Shown here: piece by piece, positions 8,161 to 15,744 of the stretch
Numbering within the stretch: position 1 is the first letter of the stretch
Layout of the letters: each line of letters opens with the position of its first letter
Source of the DNA: Bog-532 sp965277615
Lineage (GTDB): Bacteria > Actinomycetota > Actinomycetes > Streptosporangiales > Streptosporangiaceae
Direction: 5' to 3'
NCBI GenBank assembly: GCA_965277615.1
Contig: CBDIDG010000006.1
Span: 1,860,001 to 1,924,000 of the forward strand
Length of the DNA: 64,000 nt
Program-made: the position numbers and the translations under genes
The notes under the pieces: generated by a model
Seen by the model: only the letters and a program-made list of their open reading frames with translations
What the model was told of the DNA's origin: nothing
Databases searched by the model: none

Positions 8161-8189
8161 ATACTAGGCATCGGATTACTAGGCGTCCA
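8161..8189 (-). promoter_or_regulatory. Leaderless promoter of padR with direct repeats
   Basis: On the minus strand TGGACG (8189-8184) and TAGTAT (8166-8161) are 17 bases apart, and the ATG follows 8 bases later. TACTAGGC occurs twice on the plus strand (8162-8169 and 8177-8184), 15 bases apart. One copy covers the -10, so they are candidate PadR sites. Confidence 0.45.
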
Positions 8190-8352
8190 GGGCTTTAGGC
8201 GAAGGCCCCGAGTTGACTGACGGGTCCTGGGTAGGGCGGGCAGATGAGGCTGGCCCTGACAGTCCCAGGAAGATGGGGACTCTGGCTGGCGCGTGAGCTG
8301 TTGCGCAGAGTGGAACCGTCCGCGGCAACTTGTCGCGGGCAGGAAGGAACTC

Positions 8353-9222
8353 ATGACCACCTCCAACCTTCCCGGGGGCCGTTTCCCGGTTGGTGATTTC
8401 GAGCTCACCCGCGTCGGGTACGGCGCCATGCAGCTGGCCGGGCCGCACGTGTTCGGGCCGCCGAAGGACCGGGACGAGGCCGTCGCCGTGCTGCGGGCCG
8501 CCGTCGAGCTGGGCATCAACCACATCGACACGTCCGACTACTACGGGCCGTACGTGACCAACGAGATCATCCGGGAGGCCTTGTCGCCCTATCCGGAAGA
8601 CCTGCACCTGGTGACCAAGGTCGGAGCCCGACGGGACAAGCAGGGCGGCTGGCCGTCCGCGCGCAGCCCGGAAGAGCTGCGGCAGCAGGTGCACGACAAC
8701 CTGGACCACCTGGGCCTGGAAGCGCTCGACGTGGTGAACCTGCGGATGGGCGGGTTTGAGGGCGCCGAACCGGGTTCCATCGCCGAGCAGTTCACCGCCC
8801 TGGCCGAGCTGCGGCAGCAGGGGCTGATCCGGCACCTGGGCCTGAGCACGGTCAACGCCGACCAGCTAGCCGAGGCGCAGGCGATCGCGCCGGTCGTGTG
8901 CGTGCAGAACATGTACAACGTCGCCCGCCGCGGTGACGACGGCCTGGTCGACCTGACTGCCCGGCAGGGCATCGCGTTCGTGCCCTACTTCCCGCTGGGC
9001 GGGTTCTCGCCGCTGCAGTCCGGTGAACTCGACGCAGTGGCCAAGCAGCTGGATGCCACGCCGCTGGCGGTGGCGCTGGCCTGGCTACTGCACCGGTCGC
9101 CGGACATCCTGCTCATCCCGGGCACCTCGTCGGTGGCGCACCTGCGCGAGAACGTGGCCGGGGCCGGCCTGGAGCTGCCGGCTGACGCCCTGGCCGAGCT
9201 GGACAAGATCGGGAACGACTAG
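8353..9222 (+). CDS. Aldo/keto reductase
   Basis: A 289-residue NADPH-dependent aldo/keto reductase. The (beta/alpha)8 barrel signatures are VGYGAMQLAGPHVFG, GINHIDTSDYYG with the catalytic Asp and Tyr, LVTKVGARR with the Lys, and the NADP-binding C-terminal segment LLIPGTSSVAHLRENVAG. It is closest in look to the oxidoreductases of the AKR11/13 type. The start ATG at 8353 follows AGGAAGG. It converges on the last gene of the mycofactocin operon, with 13 bases between the stops. Confidence 0.9.
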   Translation: MTTSNLPGGRFPVGDFELTRVGYGAMQLAGPHVFGPPKDRDEAVAVLRAAVELGINHIDTSDYYGPYVTNEIIREALSPYPEDLHLVTKVGARRDKQGGWPSARSPEELRQQVHDNLDHLGLEALDVVNLRMGGFEGAEPGSIAEQFTALAELRQQGLIRHLGLSTVNADQLAEAQAIAPVVCVQNMYNVARRGDDGLVDLTARQGIAFVPYFPLGGFSPLQSGELDAVAKQLDATPLAVALAWLLHRSPDILLIPGTSSVAHLRENVAGAGLELPADALAELDKIGND

Positions 9223-9235
9223 CAGGGCCAGCGGA

Positions 9236-10039
9236 CTAGAGGGCCAGTCCCCCGTCGACCGGGACGACGGCGCCGGTCATCGCGCTGGCGCCGTCCCCGG
9301 CCAGGAAGGCCAGCACGGCCGCGACCTCGGCCGGGTCGAGCAGCCGGCCGAGCGGCTGCTGGGCGGCGAAGCTCCCGGCCGACGGCAGCCCGTACAGGCG
9401 GGCGCTCTCGTCCAGGATCGGGGTGGCGGTCGAGCCGGGGCTGACCGCGTTGGCGGTGACCCCGCAGTCGCGCAGTTCGGTGCCGAGGGCCCGGACAAAC
9501 CCGGCCACCCCGGCCTTGGCCGCGCAGTAGGCGGCCAGCATGGGCAGCCCGCGGGTGGCGGCGGCGGAGGCGACGGCCAGGAACCGGCCGCGGCGGGGTG
9601 CGGGCCGGCGCAGCAGCGCGGGCACCGCCACCCGGGCCAGGTTGATCACCCCGCCCAGGTCGATGTCGATGACCGCTTGCTCGGTGCCGGGCGGCACCTC
9701 CCAGGCGGGTACGCCGCCGGCGATGACCCCGGCCACGGCCAGGGCCGCGTCCAGGTGGCCCCACCGGTCTTCGGCCGCGGCGACGGCCCGGGCCAGCGCG
9801 TCCACGTCGCGGACGTCGGCCTGGAAGGTGGCCACGTTCGGGCCGGCGTCGGCCGCGACCTGCTCCAGTTCGGCCGGGGTGCCCAGCGCATAAGGCAGGT
9901 CCGGGTCGTCGGTGACGCAGTCCACGGCCAGCACCCGCCAGCCCGCCTGGGCCAGGGTGGCCACGGTGGCGGCACCGATCCCGCGAGCCGCCCCGGTCAC
10001 CAGGGCCACGCGCCGCTCGTCCGACTCAGAGCTGGCCAT
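9236..10039 (-). CDS. Mycofactocin-type SDR oxidoreductase (distal copy)
   Basis: A 267-residue short-chain dehydrogenase. The cofactor motif is TGAARGIG, the second strand ends in DCV with an inserted PDLPYALGTPAELEQVAAD segment, and the catalytic residues lie in YCAAK. That insertion, with a conserved 'PYA..TPA.L' pattern, marks the mycofactocin-coupled SDR group, which keep NAD tightly bound and use mycofactocin as electron carrier. This copy is shorter and more divergent than the three SDRs near mftC. Its ATG overlaps the end of mftE by 14 bases, making it the last gene of the operon. Confidence 0.85.
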   Translation of the reverse strand: MASSESDERRVALVTGAARGIGAATVATLAQAGWRVLAVDCVTDDPDLPYALGTPAELEQVAADAGPNVATFQADVRDVDALARAVAAAEDRWGHLDAALAVAGVIAGGVPAWEVPPGTEQAVIDIDLGGVINLARVAVPALLRRPAPRRGRFLAVASAAATRGLPMLAAYCAAKAGVAGFVRALGTELRDCGVTANAVSPGSTATPILDESARLYGLPSAGSFAAQQPLGRLLDPAEVAAVLAFLAGDGASAMTGAVVPVDGGLAL

Positions 10040-10736
10040 CGGGCCAGCTTTCCAGGTAGCCGTTCAGGTCGGCCAGCAGGTCCGCGAACATCGCGGTGCC
10101 CTCGGCCGCGGACGCGCCGGCCGGGTCGCCGAGCACGCCGTTGGGGCTGACCCCGTGGACCGCGGTCGCGCGCAGGGCCGGCATCAGCTCGGCGATCGGG
10201 GTGGTGTTGCCGGCCTCGGCCCGGTCCAGCCGGACCGCGTCCGGGGTCAGCGCCAGCTGCAGCGAGGTCTCGGCCCGGCCCGCGTGCGCGTCCCCGTGCC
10301 AGCGGGGGAACCACACCGATACGTCGCGGGACTCGGCCCGCAGCCGGGCCACGGCCCGGCGGACGGCCTCGGTGTTGCCGCCGTGGGTGGACACCAGCAG
10401 CACGCGGGAAAAGGTCCGGGTGGCCGACCGGCCCAGCTCGGTCAGCAGCAGCTCGGTCGCCTCCTGGCCGATGGAAATCGTGCCCGCGAAGCCTTCGTGC
10501 TCACCGCTGGAACCGTAAAAGATGGGCGGCGCCACCACCACCGACGAGTCCAGCTGGGCGCCCGGCTCGGTTTGTCTGGCCAGCTGGGCACACAGGGCGA
10601 TGGCCAGGTCAGTGTCGGTGGTCAGCGGCAGGTGCGGCCCGTGTTGCTCGGTCGAGCCCACGGGCACGGCCAGCACCGCGCCGGCCGCGGCCCGCTCGGC
10701 CGCCTCGGGTGAGGTCAGCGTGGCGAGCTGGGTCAA
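10026..10736 (-). CDS. mftE: Mycofactocin precursor peptidase MftE
   Basis: A 236-residue creatininase-family metallopeptidase. Family metal ligands are in VGSTEQHGPHLPLTTDTDLA (residues 27-46), in STHGGNTEAV and in AGRAETSLQL. In characterised systems MftE cleaves the MftC-modified MftA precursor to release the C-terminal Val-Tyr-derived dipeptide. The start is TTG at 10736, whose TTGA overlaps the stop of the ABM gene, giving MTQLATLTSP. It lies far from mftA/mftC in gene order but in the same direction and within the same run of close-set genes. The identification is firm because the other operon genes are also mycofactocin-type. Confidence 0.88.
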   Translation of the reverse strand: MTQLATLTSPEAAERAAAGAVLAVPVGSTEQHGPHLPLTTDTDLAIALCAQLARQTEPGAQLDSSVVVAPPIFYGSSGEHEGFAGTISIGQEATELLLTELGRSATRTFSRVLLVSTHGGNTEAVRRAVARLRAESRDVSVWFPRWHGDAHAGRAETSLQLALTPDAVRLDRAEAGNTTPIAELMPALRATAVHGVSPNGVLGDPAGASAAEGTAMFADLLADLNGYLESWPDGQL

Positions 10737-11047
10737 GAAAGCTGGCCCTTGGCGGGGTCGCCGGCCGGGATCGCGTCGAGCCGGAGGACCACGGTCGTGC
10801 CCGCGAGCTTGCCGTCGATCGCCTCGTTGAACACGCGCAGCCCGGCTGAATCGGTGCCGTGCTTCTTCAGCGCCTCCCGGGAGGTCCAGCGCTCGACCAT
10901 CACCAGCTGCTCATCGTCGGCGTGCAGCGCGTACAGCTCACAGCCGTCTTCTTCGTGGACCAGCGGGACGGCCTGCTTCATAGCGGCGATGACGTCATCC
11001 CGGAATTCGGGCTTGGGCGTGATGGTGGCGACGACGACGACGGACAT
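10733..11047 (-). CDS. ABM-domain (antibiotic biosynthesis monooxygenase-like) protein
   Basis: A 104-residue dimeric alpha/beta barrel protein. It starts MSVVVVATITPKPEFRDDVI and has the family's core CELYALHADDEQLVMVERWT followed by the helix SREALKKHG. The start ATG at 11047 has an ideal AGGAGG before it; the longer in-frame start is not needed. ABM proteins are small monooxygenases or peroxide-stress proteins, often without cofactor. It overlaps mftE by four bases, so it is co-translated with the mycofactocin genes. Its role there is not known. Confidence 0.85.
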   Translation of the reverse strand: MSVVVVATITPKPEFRDDVIAAMKQAVPLVHEEDGCELYALHADDEQLVMVERWTSREALKKHGTDSAGLRVFNEAIDGKLAGTTVVLRLDAIPAGDPAKGQLS

Positions 11048-11090
11048 GAGCTCCTCCTCGAGTTGGCCTGGCCCCGGGTCAGGCACTAGG

Positions 11091-12074
11091 TCAGGCGGCG
11101 AACAGCGTACTCAGTGCGGGGGCGATATCGCGGTAGGTGGCGGCGCGCAGGAGCCGGCCGTGGCCGAGCCGGGCCAGGTCCCGGGCCAGGTCGGGGTCCT
11201 GCTCGCCGGAGGTGTCCAGCAGCACGTCGAGCCGGGGCAGCCGGGCCGCGAACGGGCGGGGATCCGGGCCGGCGTTGTGCACGCAGTCCGACAGCAGCAG
11301 CACCCGGGCGTCCCGGGCCGGCACCCGGGCCAGCTCCCGCGCGGCGACCTGGAGCGGGAAGGCCACGTTGGTCAGGCCCTTGGCCGGGATGCGGAGCATG
11401 GTGTCGAGCAGCTGCTGCGGGACGACCCGGTGGCCCAGGTGGTTCAGCACCGCGGCGTCGGACCAGAACGCGATCACAGCCAGGTCGTCGCGGGTCAATT
11501 CGGCCGCGAGCGCGCCGACGGTGGCCGCGGCGGTACGGACCCGTTCCCCGCGCATTGATCCGGACACGTCTACCAGCAGCACCACCGACCGGCGGGTCCG
11601 GACCCGCTCCCGGACGATGATGTCGTCTTCCTCCGGCACCGGGTGCTCAGCCAGCTGGTCGATGGTCCGGTCCAGGTCGATGTCGTCCGAGCCGCCGCGG
11701 TACCGGAGGCTGGCCAGCTCGCCCACGCCGCGGCGCGCGGTGACGTCGCGCCGGGGCCGGGGCACGGCCAGCCGGGTGGCGATCTGCCGGGCCCGGCGCA
11801 GCACCTCGGGATCGGGGGCGACCTCGTCCGGGATCGCGCCCAGCAGCGTGCCCTGCTCGGCGGTCTCGGCGGGCGCGCCGCTGCCGGGACGGGGACGGCC
11901 GCGGCCAGACGGTGGCCGCTGGCCGGCCAGGACCAGGCCCGGGCCGCCGCCCCGGCCGCCTTCGAGCAGGGTCGGTTCTTCGTCGAGGACCTTGGGCCGC
12001 CGGCGCAGCGGCTTCAGCTGCGGCCGGCGCGGGGGGCCGGGGCGGCTGATCGGCGAGTCGGCCTCGACCGCTCT
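11091..12074 (-). CDS. VWA-domain protein, partner of the MoxR ATPase; start unclear
   Basis: A protein with a von Willebrand A domain: the MIDAS motif VVLLVDVSGSMRGERVRTAA, later threonine context AKGLTNVAFPLQVA and DARVLLLSDCVHN. The well-formed ORF starts at GTG 11804 (237 residues). Coding-like sequence continues upstream in the same frame to the MoxR stop at 12075 (for example KVLDEEPTLLEGG and GTLLGAIPDEVAPDPEVLR) but holds no ATG, GTG or TTG. The coordinates given include that segment. MoxR/VWA pairs act in cofactor insertion or activation of client enzymes. Confidence 0.75.
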   Translation of the reverse strand, partial: RAVEADSPISRPGPPRRPQLKPLRRRPKVLDEEPTLLEGGRGGGPGLVLAGQRPPSGRGRPRPGSGAPAETAEQGTLLGAIPDEVAPDPEVLRRARQIATRLAVPRPRRDVTARRGVGELASLRYRGGSDDIDLDRTIDQLAEHPVPEEDDIIVRERVRTRRSVVLLVDVSGSMRGERVRTAAATVGALAAELTRDDLAVIAFWSDAAVLNHLGHRVVPQQLLDTMLRIPAKGLTNVAFPLQVAARELARVPARDARVLLLSDCVHNAGPDPRPFAARLPRLDVLLDTSGEQDPDLARDLARLGHGRLLRAATYRDIAPALSTLFAA

Positions 12075-13025
12075 TCAACCGGGTTCGGCGGTAGCCGGCT
12101 CCAGGATGAAGTGGTCTTCCCAGATCTGCCGCAGGACCTGCTCCGGGGTGGCCTCGACCGTCTCGTCCAGGAAGATCCGGCCGGACAGCGCGACGACCAT
12201 GGCGTCGAACACGATGTCGGCGTAATTCTCCCCCGCCTCGGCCGGGTCGGCCGAGTCCTGGGTGCTGTCGGCCAGCTCCAGCAGCTGGGCCGCCACCAGG
12301 GTCAGGTCGATGGCGCCGCGGACGCTGCTGCCCTGGCGGATATCTTCGTGCTCGCGGGTGGCCCGGGTCACCGCCACCGCGTCGGCGATGAGCCGGGACC
12401 GCCGGTCGCCGGGCAGCTCCGGCACCGGGGCCCGCAGCGTCACGATGCCGCGTTCGGCCGCGGCGTCCTGGTAGCTGATGGCCAGCCGGCACATCCGGTC
12501 GTGCACCGAGGTGGACAGCCGGATGGTCCCCACGTTGTCGAACGGGTTCATCGAGGCGATGACCCGGAACGTGGGCTGGGCCACCACCGTGTCCGCTCGC
12601 GGCACTGCGATTTGGCGTTCGGCCATCGCGGTCAGCAGCGTGTTCAGGGTGTCCTCGGGAGCCCGGTTGAACTCCTCGATGTACAGGAACCCCCCGGACC
12701 GCATGGCCTCCAGCAGCGGCCCGTCCACGAAGTTGTCCGCGCTGTAGTCCTCGCGCAGCACCCGGGCCGGGTTGTGGTGGCCGACAAGCTTGGCCGGGGT
12801 CAGGTCGGCGTTGCCCTCTACGAACACCAGCGGTATGCCCCACTCGGCGGTGATGGCCCGCAGCAGCGTGCTCTTGCTGGTCCCCGGGGGGCCTTCGAGC
12901 ACGATGTCACGTCCGGCGGCGACGGCCGCGAGCACGAGGTTCAGCTCGTGCTCGCGGCCCACGAGGTGCTGGCGGACCCGGTCGCGCACGGCCGTGATCC
13001 GCTCAGCGCCGATCGCTGACGTCAC
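12075..13025 (-). CDS. MoxR-family AAA+ ATPase
   Basis: A 316-residue AAA+ ATPase. Walker A is GPPGTSKS (45-52), Walker B is GFLYIEEFNR (113-120 region), sensor 1 lies in TFRVIASMNPFDN, and the C-terminal lid domain follows RGAIDLTLVAAQLL. Together with the VWA protein it forms the usual MoxR-VWA chaperone pair. The start is GTG at 13025 with GAGGAG upstream. It lies between the MFT-type SDRs and the VWA gene in the operon, which suggests it activates an enzyme connected with mycofactocin. Its stop TGA is in frame with the VWA coding sequence. Confidence 0.9.
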   Translation of the reverse strand: MTSAIGAERITAVRDRVRQHLVGREHELNLVLAAVAAGRDIVLEGPPGTSKSTLLRAITAEWGIPLVFVEGNADLTPAKLVGHHNPARVLREDYSADNFVDGPLLEAMRSGGFLYIEEFNRAPEDTLNTLLTAMAERQIAVPRADTVVAQPTFRVIASMNPFDNVGTIRLSTSVHDRMCRLAISYQDAAAERGIVTLRAPVPELPGDRRSRLIADAVAVTRATREHEDIRQGSSVRGAIDLTLVAAQLLELADSTQDSADPAEAGENYADIVFDAMVVALSGRIFLDETVEATPEQVLRQIWEDHFILEPATAEPG

Positions 13026-13065
13026 CTGTGTCTCCTCGGTCTGTTGATGCTGGCAGTTGATGCGG

Positions 13066-13905
13066 TTACTTGAGCAGCGCGCCGGCGTCGACCGGCAGCG
13101 TCACCCCGGTGATGTAGCGGGCCTCGTCCGAGGCCAGGAACAGCACCGCGTTGGAGATGTCGCGCGGCTCCACCCACCTGATCGGCAGCGCGTTCAGGGT
13201 CTGGAAGCGCTCCCCGATCACGTCCTTGGTGCGCTGCTCCGGGGTCAGGTCCGGTGAGAACAGCTCATAGGTGGCGGAGTTGTGGATCATGTCGGTGTTG
13301 ACGGTGGTCGGGTGGACCGAGTTGGCCCGGATGAAGTCCGGGGCCAGCTCCACGGCCAGCACCCGCATCAGCCCGACCACGCCGTGCTTGGCCGAGGTGT
13401 AGTGGGCCATGTTCTCGAACGGCATCAGCCCGGCGGTCGAGCTGGTCAGCACGATCGAGCCGCCCCGGCCACCCGCCTTCAGGTGCGGGATGGCCGCCTT
13501 GGCCGCGTGCCAGACCCCGGTCAGGTTGACGTCGATCATGTCCTGCCAGGTCTGCTCCTCCAGCACGTCGGCCCGGCCGAAGCTGAAGATCCCGGCGTTG
13601 GCGGCCACAATGTCCAGCCGCCCGAGCTGGGCCACGCCGTCGTCCAGCGCGGCCTTGACCGCGCCGTAGTCGCGGACGTCGGCCTGGGTCGCGACGATCC
13701 GCCGGTCCAGCGCCTCGACTTCCTTGACCGTCTGGGCCAGGTCGTCCGGTGTCGCCATCGCGTACGGCACCGAGTCGACCTGCCCGGCGATGTCGATCGC
13801 GATGATGTCCGCGCCCTCTTCGGCCAGCCGGATCGCGTGGCTGCGACCCTGGCCGCGGGCCGCGCCGGTCACGAAAGCAACTTTGCCTTCTACTCTGCCT
13901 GCCAT
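13066..13905 (-). CDS. Mycofactocin-type SDR oxidoreductase, copy 1
   Basis: A 279-residue SDR. Cofactor motif TGAARGQG at residues 12-19, inserted GQVDSVPYAMATPDDLAQTV segment, NAG motif AANAGIFSFG, active site YTSAK, and the mycofactocin-SDR C-terminal YITGVTLPVDAGALLK. It is nearly a duplicate of the next gene upstream (13973-14809): the first 110 residues differ at only a few positions. Such enzymes oxidise alcohols with a non-exchangeable NAD re-oxidised through mycofactocin. The ATG at 13905 follows AGAAGAAGGCGAAAGG. Confidence 0.9.
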   Translation of the reverse strand: MAGRVEGKVAFVTGAARGQGRSHAIRLAEEGADIIAIDIAGQVDSVPYAMATPDDLAQTVKEVEALDRRIVATQADVRDYGAVKAALDDGVAQLGRLDIVAANAGIFSFGRADVLEEQTWQDMIDVNLTGVWHAAKAAIPHLKAGGRGGSIVLTSSTAGLMPFENMAHYTSAKHGVVGLMRVLAVELAPDFIRANSVHPTTVNTDMIHNSATYELFSPDLTPEQRTKDVIGERFQTLNALPIRWVEPRDISNAVLFLASDEARYITGVTLPVDAGALLK

Positions 13906-13921
13906 GCCTTTCGCCTTCTTC

Positions 13922-13969
13922 TGATCTCGGTTCTGATCGTGGTCCTGATCGTGGTCCTGATCTTGGTCC
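13922..13969. repeat. 12-bp tandem repeats between duplicated SDR genes
   Basis: Four units of 12 bp: TGATCTCGGTTC, TGATCGTGGTCC twice exactly, and TGATCTTGGTCC. They fill the space between SDR copies 2 and 1. Because 12 is a multiple of three, the frame stays open and would read as Asp-Gln/Asp-His repeats if translated upstream of copy 1. Confidence 0.9.
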
Positions 13970-13972
13970 GGA

Positions 13973-14809
13973 TTACTTGAGGAGCTCGCCTGCGTCGATG
14001 GGCAGCGTGACTCCGGTGACGTAGCGGGCCTCGTCGGAAGCGAGCCACAACAGCGCGTTGGAGATGTCGACGGGCTCGACATAGGGGATCGGCAGCGCGT
14101 TGATCGACTGGAAGCGCTCCTCCACCACCGCCGCGGTCCGCTCGGCCTCGGGCAGGTCGCCCGCGAACAGCGCATAGGTCGCGGCGTTCTGGATCATGTC
14201 GGTGTTGACCGTGGTCGGGTGCAGGCTGTTGACCCGGATGAAATCGGGGGCCAGCTCCACGGCCAGCGTCCGCATCAGCCCGACCACGCCGTGCTTGGCC
14301 GACACGTAATGCCCGACGTTCGGCATGCCTTCCAGCCCGAGCGAGGAACTGGTCAAGATGATCGCCCCGCCACCGGCGGCGCGCAGGTGCGGGATGGCGG
14401 CCTTGGCCGCGTGCCACACGCCGGTCAGGTTGACGTCGATCATGTCCTGCCAGGTGCGGTCGTCCAGCTCTTCGAGCGTGCCGAAGCTGAAGATACCCGC
14501 ATTGGCCGAGACGATGTCCGGCCGCCCGAGCTGGGCCACGCCGTCATCCAGCGCGGCCTTGACCGCGCCGTAGTCCCGGACGTCGGCCTGGGTGGCCACG
14601 ATGCGCCGGTCCAGCGCCTCGACCTCCTTGACCGTCTCGGCCAGATCCGCCGGAGTCGCCATCGCGTACGGCACCGAGTCGACCTGCCCGGCGAGGTCGA
14701 TCGCGATGATGTCCGCGCCCTCCTGGGCCAGCCGGATCGCGTGGCTGCGGCCCTGGCCGCGGGCCGCGCCGGTGATGAAAGCGACCTTGCCTTCTACTCT
14801 GCCTGCCAT
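13973..14809 (-). CDS. Mycofactocin-type SDR oxidoreductase, copy 2
   Basis: A 278-residue SDR, paralogous to its neighbour at 13066. Motifs: TGAARGQG, the inserted GQVDSVPYAMATPADLAETV segment, SANAGIFSFG, active-site YVSAK and the end YVTGVTLPIDAGELLK. The catalytic Ser lies in ILTSSSLGLEG. The ATG at 14809 follows GAGG, which is part of the coding end of the gene before it. The close similarity to copy 1 over the N-terminal 110 residues and looser similarity later suggest tandem duplication followed by divergence around the substrate site. Confidence 0.9.
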   Translation of the reverse strand: MAGRVEGKVAFITGAARGQGRSHAIRLAQEGADIIAIDLAGQVDSVPYAMATPADLAETVKEVEALDRRIVATQADVRDYGAVKAALDDGVAQLGRPDIVSANAGIFSFGTLEELDDRTWQDMIDVNLTGVWHAAKAAIPHLRAAGGGAIILTSSSLGLEGMPNVGHYVSAKHGVVGLMRTLAVELAPDFIRVNSLHPTTVNTDMIQNAATYALFAGDLPEAERTAAVVEERFQSINALPIPYVEPVDISNALLWLASDEARYVTGVTLPIDAGELLK

Positions 14810-14816
14810 CACGGCC

Positions 14817-15632
14817 TCACTTCTTGTTGGTGAAGCCGGCGTCGACCGGGACGGTGATGCCGGTGACATACCGCGCGTCGTCGGAGACCAGCCAGAGGAT
14901 GGCATTGGAGATGTCCACCGGCTCGACCATGGGCACCGGCAGTGCGTTGGCCATCGCGTTGGACAGGCTGGGGTCGTGCTCCAGGAACTCCTGCATGGCC
15001 TCGTTGACCACCATCGGCGTGTTCACTCCGGTCGGGTGGACGGTGTTCACCCGGATGCTGTGCGGGGCGAGGTTGTTGGCGTAGGAACGCATCAGGCCGA
15101 CCACGCCGTGCTTGGCCGCGGTGTACCCGAGGCCACCGCGGGACGGGCCGCCGATGCCGTTGATCCCCGCGGTCGAGCTGGTCAGCACGATCGCGCCGCC
15201 CTGGCCTCGCTCGATCATGGACGAGATCGCGGTCTCGACGGTGTTGAACACGCCGGTCAGGTTGACGTCGATGACGTCCTGCCAGGCACCGTGCTCCTCG
15301 TGCAGGGACATGGGCGCGATGCCCGCGTTGGCCAGCACGATGTCCACCGGGCCGAGCTCAGCCACGCCGGCCTCGAAGGCGGCCTTCAGGCCCGCCTCGT
15401 CGCGCACGTCGGCCTGCCGGGCGAAGATCCGGCGGTCCAGCCCCTCGACTTCCTTGACGGTCTCGGCCAGGTCGTCTGGTGTCGCCATCGGATAGGGCAC
15501 GGTATCGATCTGCCCGCAGATGTCCACGGCGATGATGTCCGCGCCCTCGGCAGCCAGCCGGACCGCGTGACTGCGGCCCTGACCGCGGGCCGCGCCGGTG
15601 ATGAAGGCAACCTTGCCTTCGAGCTTTCCCAT
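14817..15632 (-). CDS. Mycofactocin-type SDR oxidoreductase, copy 3
   Basis: A 271-residue SDR, the first of three after mftC. Motifs: TGAARGQG, inserted GQIDTVPYPMATPDDLAETV segment, LANAGIAPMS, catalytic Ser in VLTSSTAGING, YTAAK, and YVTGITVPVDAGFTNKK at the end. It differs more from copies 1 and 2 than they do from each other, mainly in the substrate loop after the Tyr. The ATG at 15632 has AAAGGA upstream. It is separated from mftC by 112 bases without any gene. Confidence 0.9.
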   Translation of the reverse strand: MGKLEGKVAFITGAARGQGRSHAVRLAAEGADIIAVDICGQIDTVPYPMATPDDLAETVKEVEGLDRRIFARQADVRDEAGLKAAFEAGVAELGPVDIVLANAGIAPMSLHEEHGAWQDVIDVNLTGVFNTVETAISSMIERGQGGAIVLTSSTAGINGIGGPSRGGLGYTAAKHGVVGLMRSYANNLAPHSIRVNTVHPTGVNTPMVVNEAMQEFLEHDPSLSNAMANALPVPMVEPVDISNAILWLVSDDARYVTGITVPVDAGFTNKK

Positions 15633-15744
15633 GACCGGTCCTTTCTAGGGTCTTCCTCCTGTTGGTACCTGTTGGTACCGCCCACGCGGGCAAGGACCGG
15701 CGCCGGTGCGGCGGCACCGGTCAGCGCGACGTGCGGGATGGTTG

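Noticed and set aside
15633..15744. Possible mftB between mftC and the first SDR
   Set aside because: Only 112 bases are present and no frame resembles an RRE protein.
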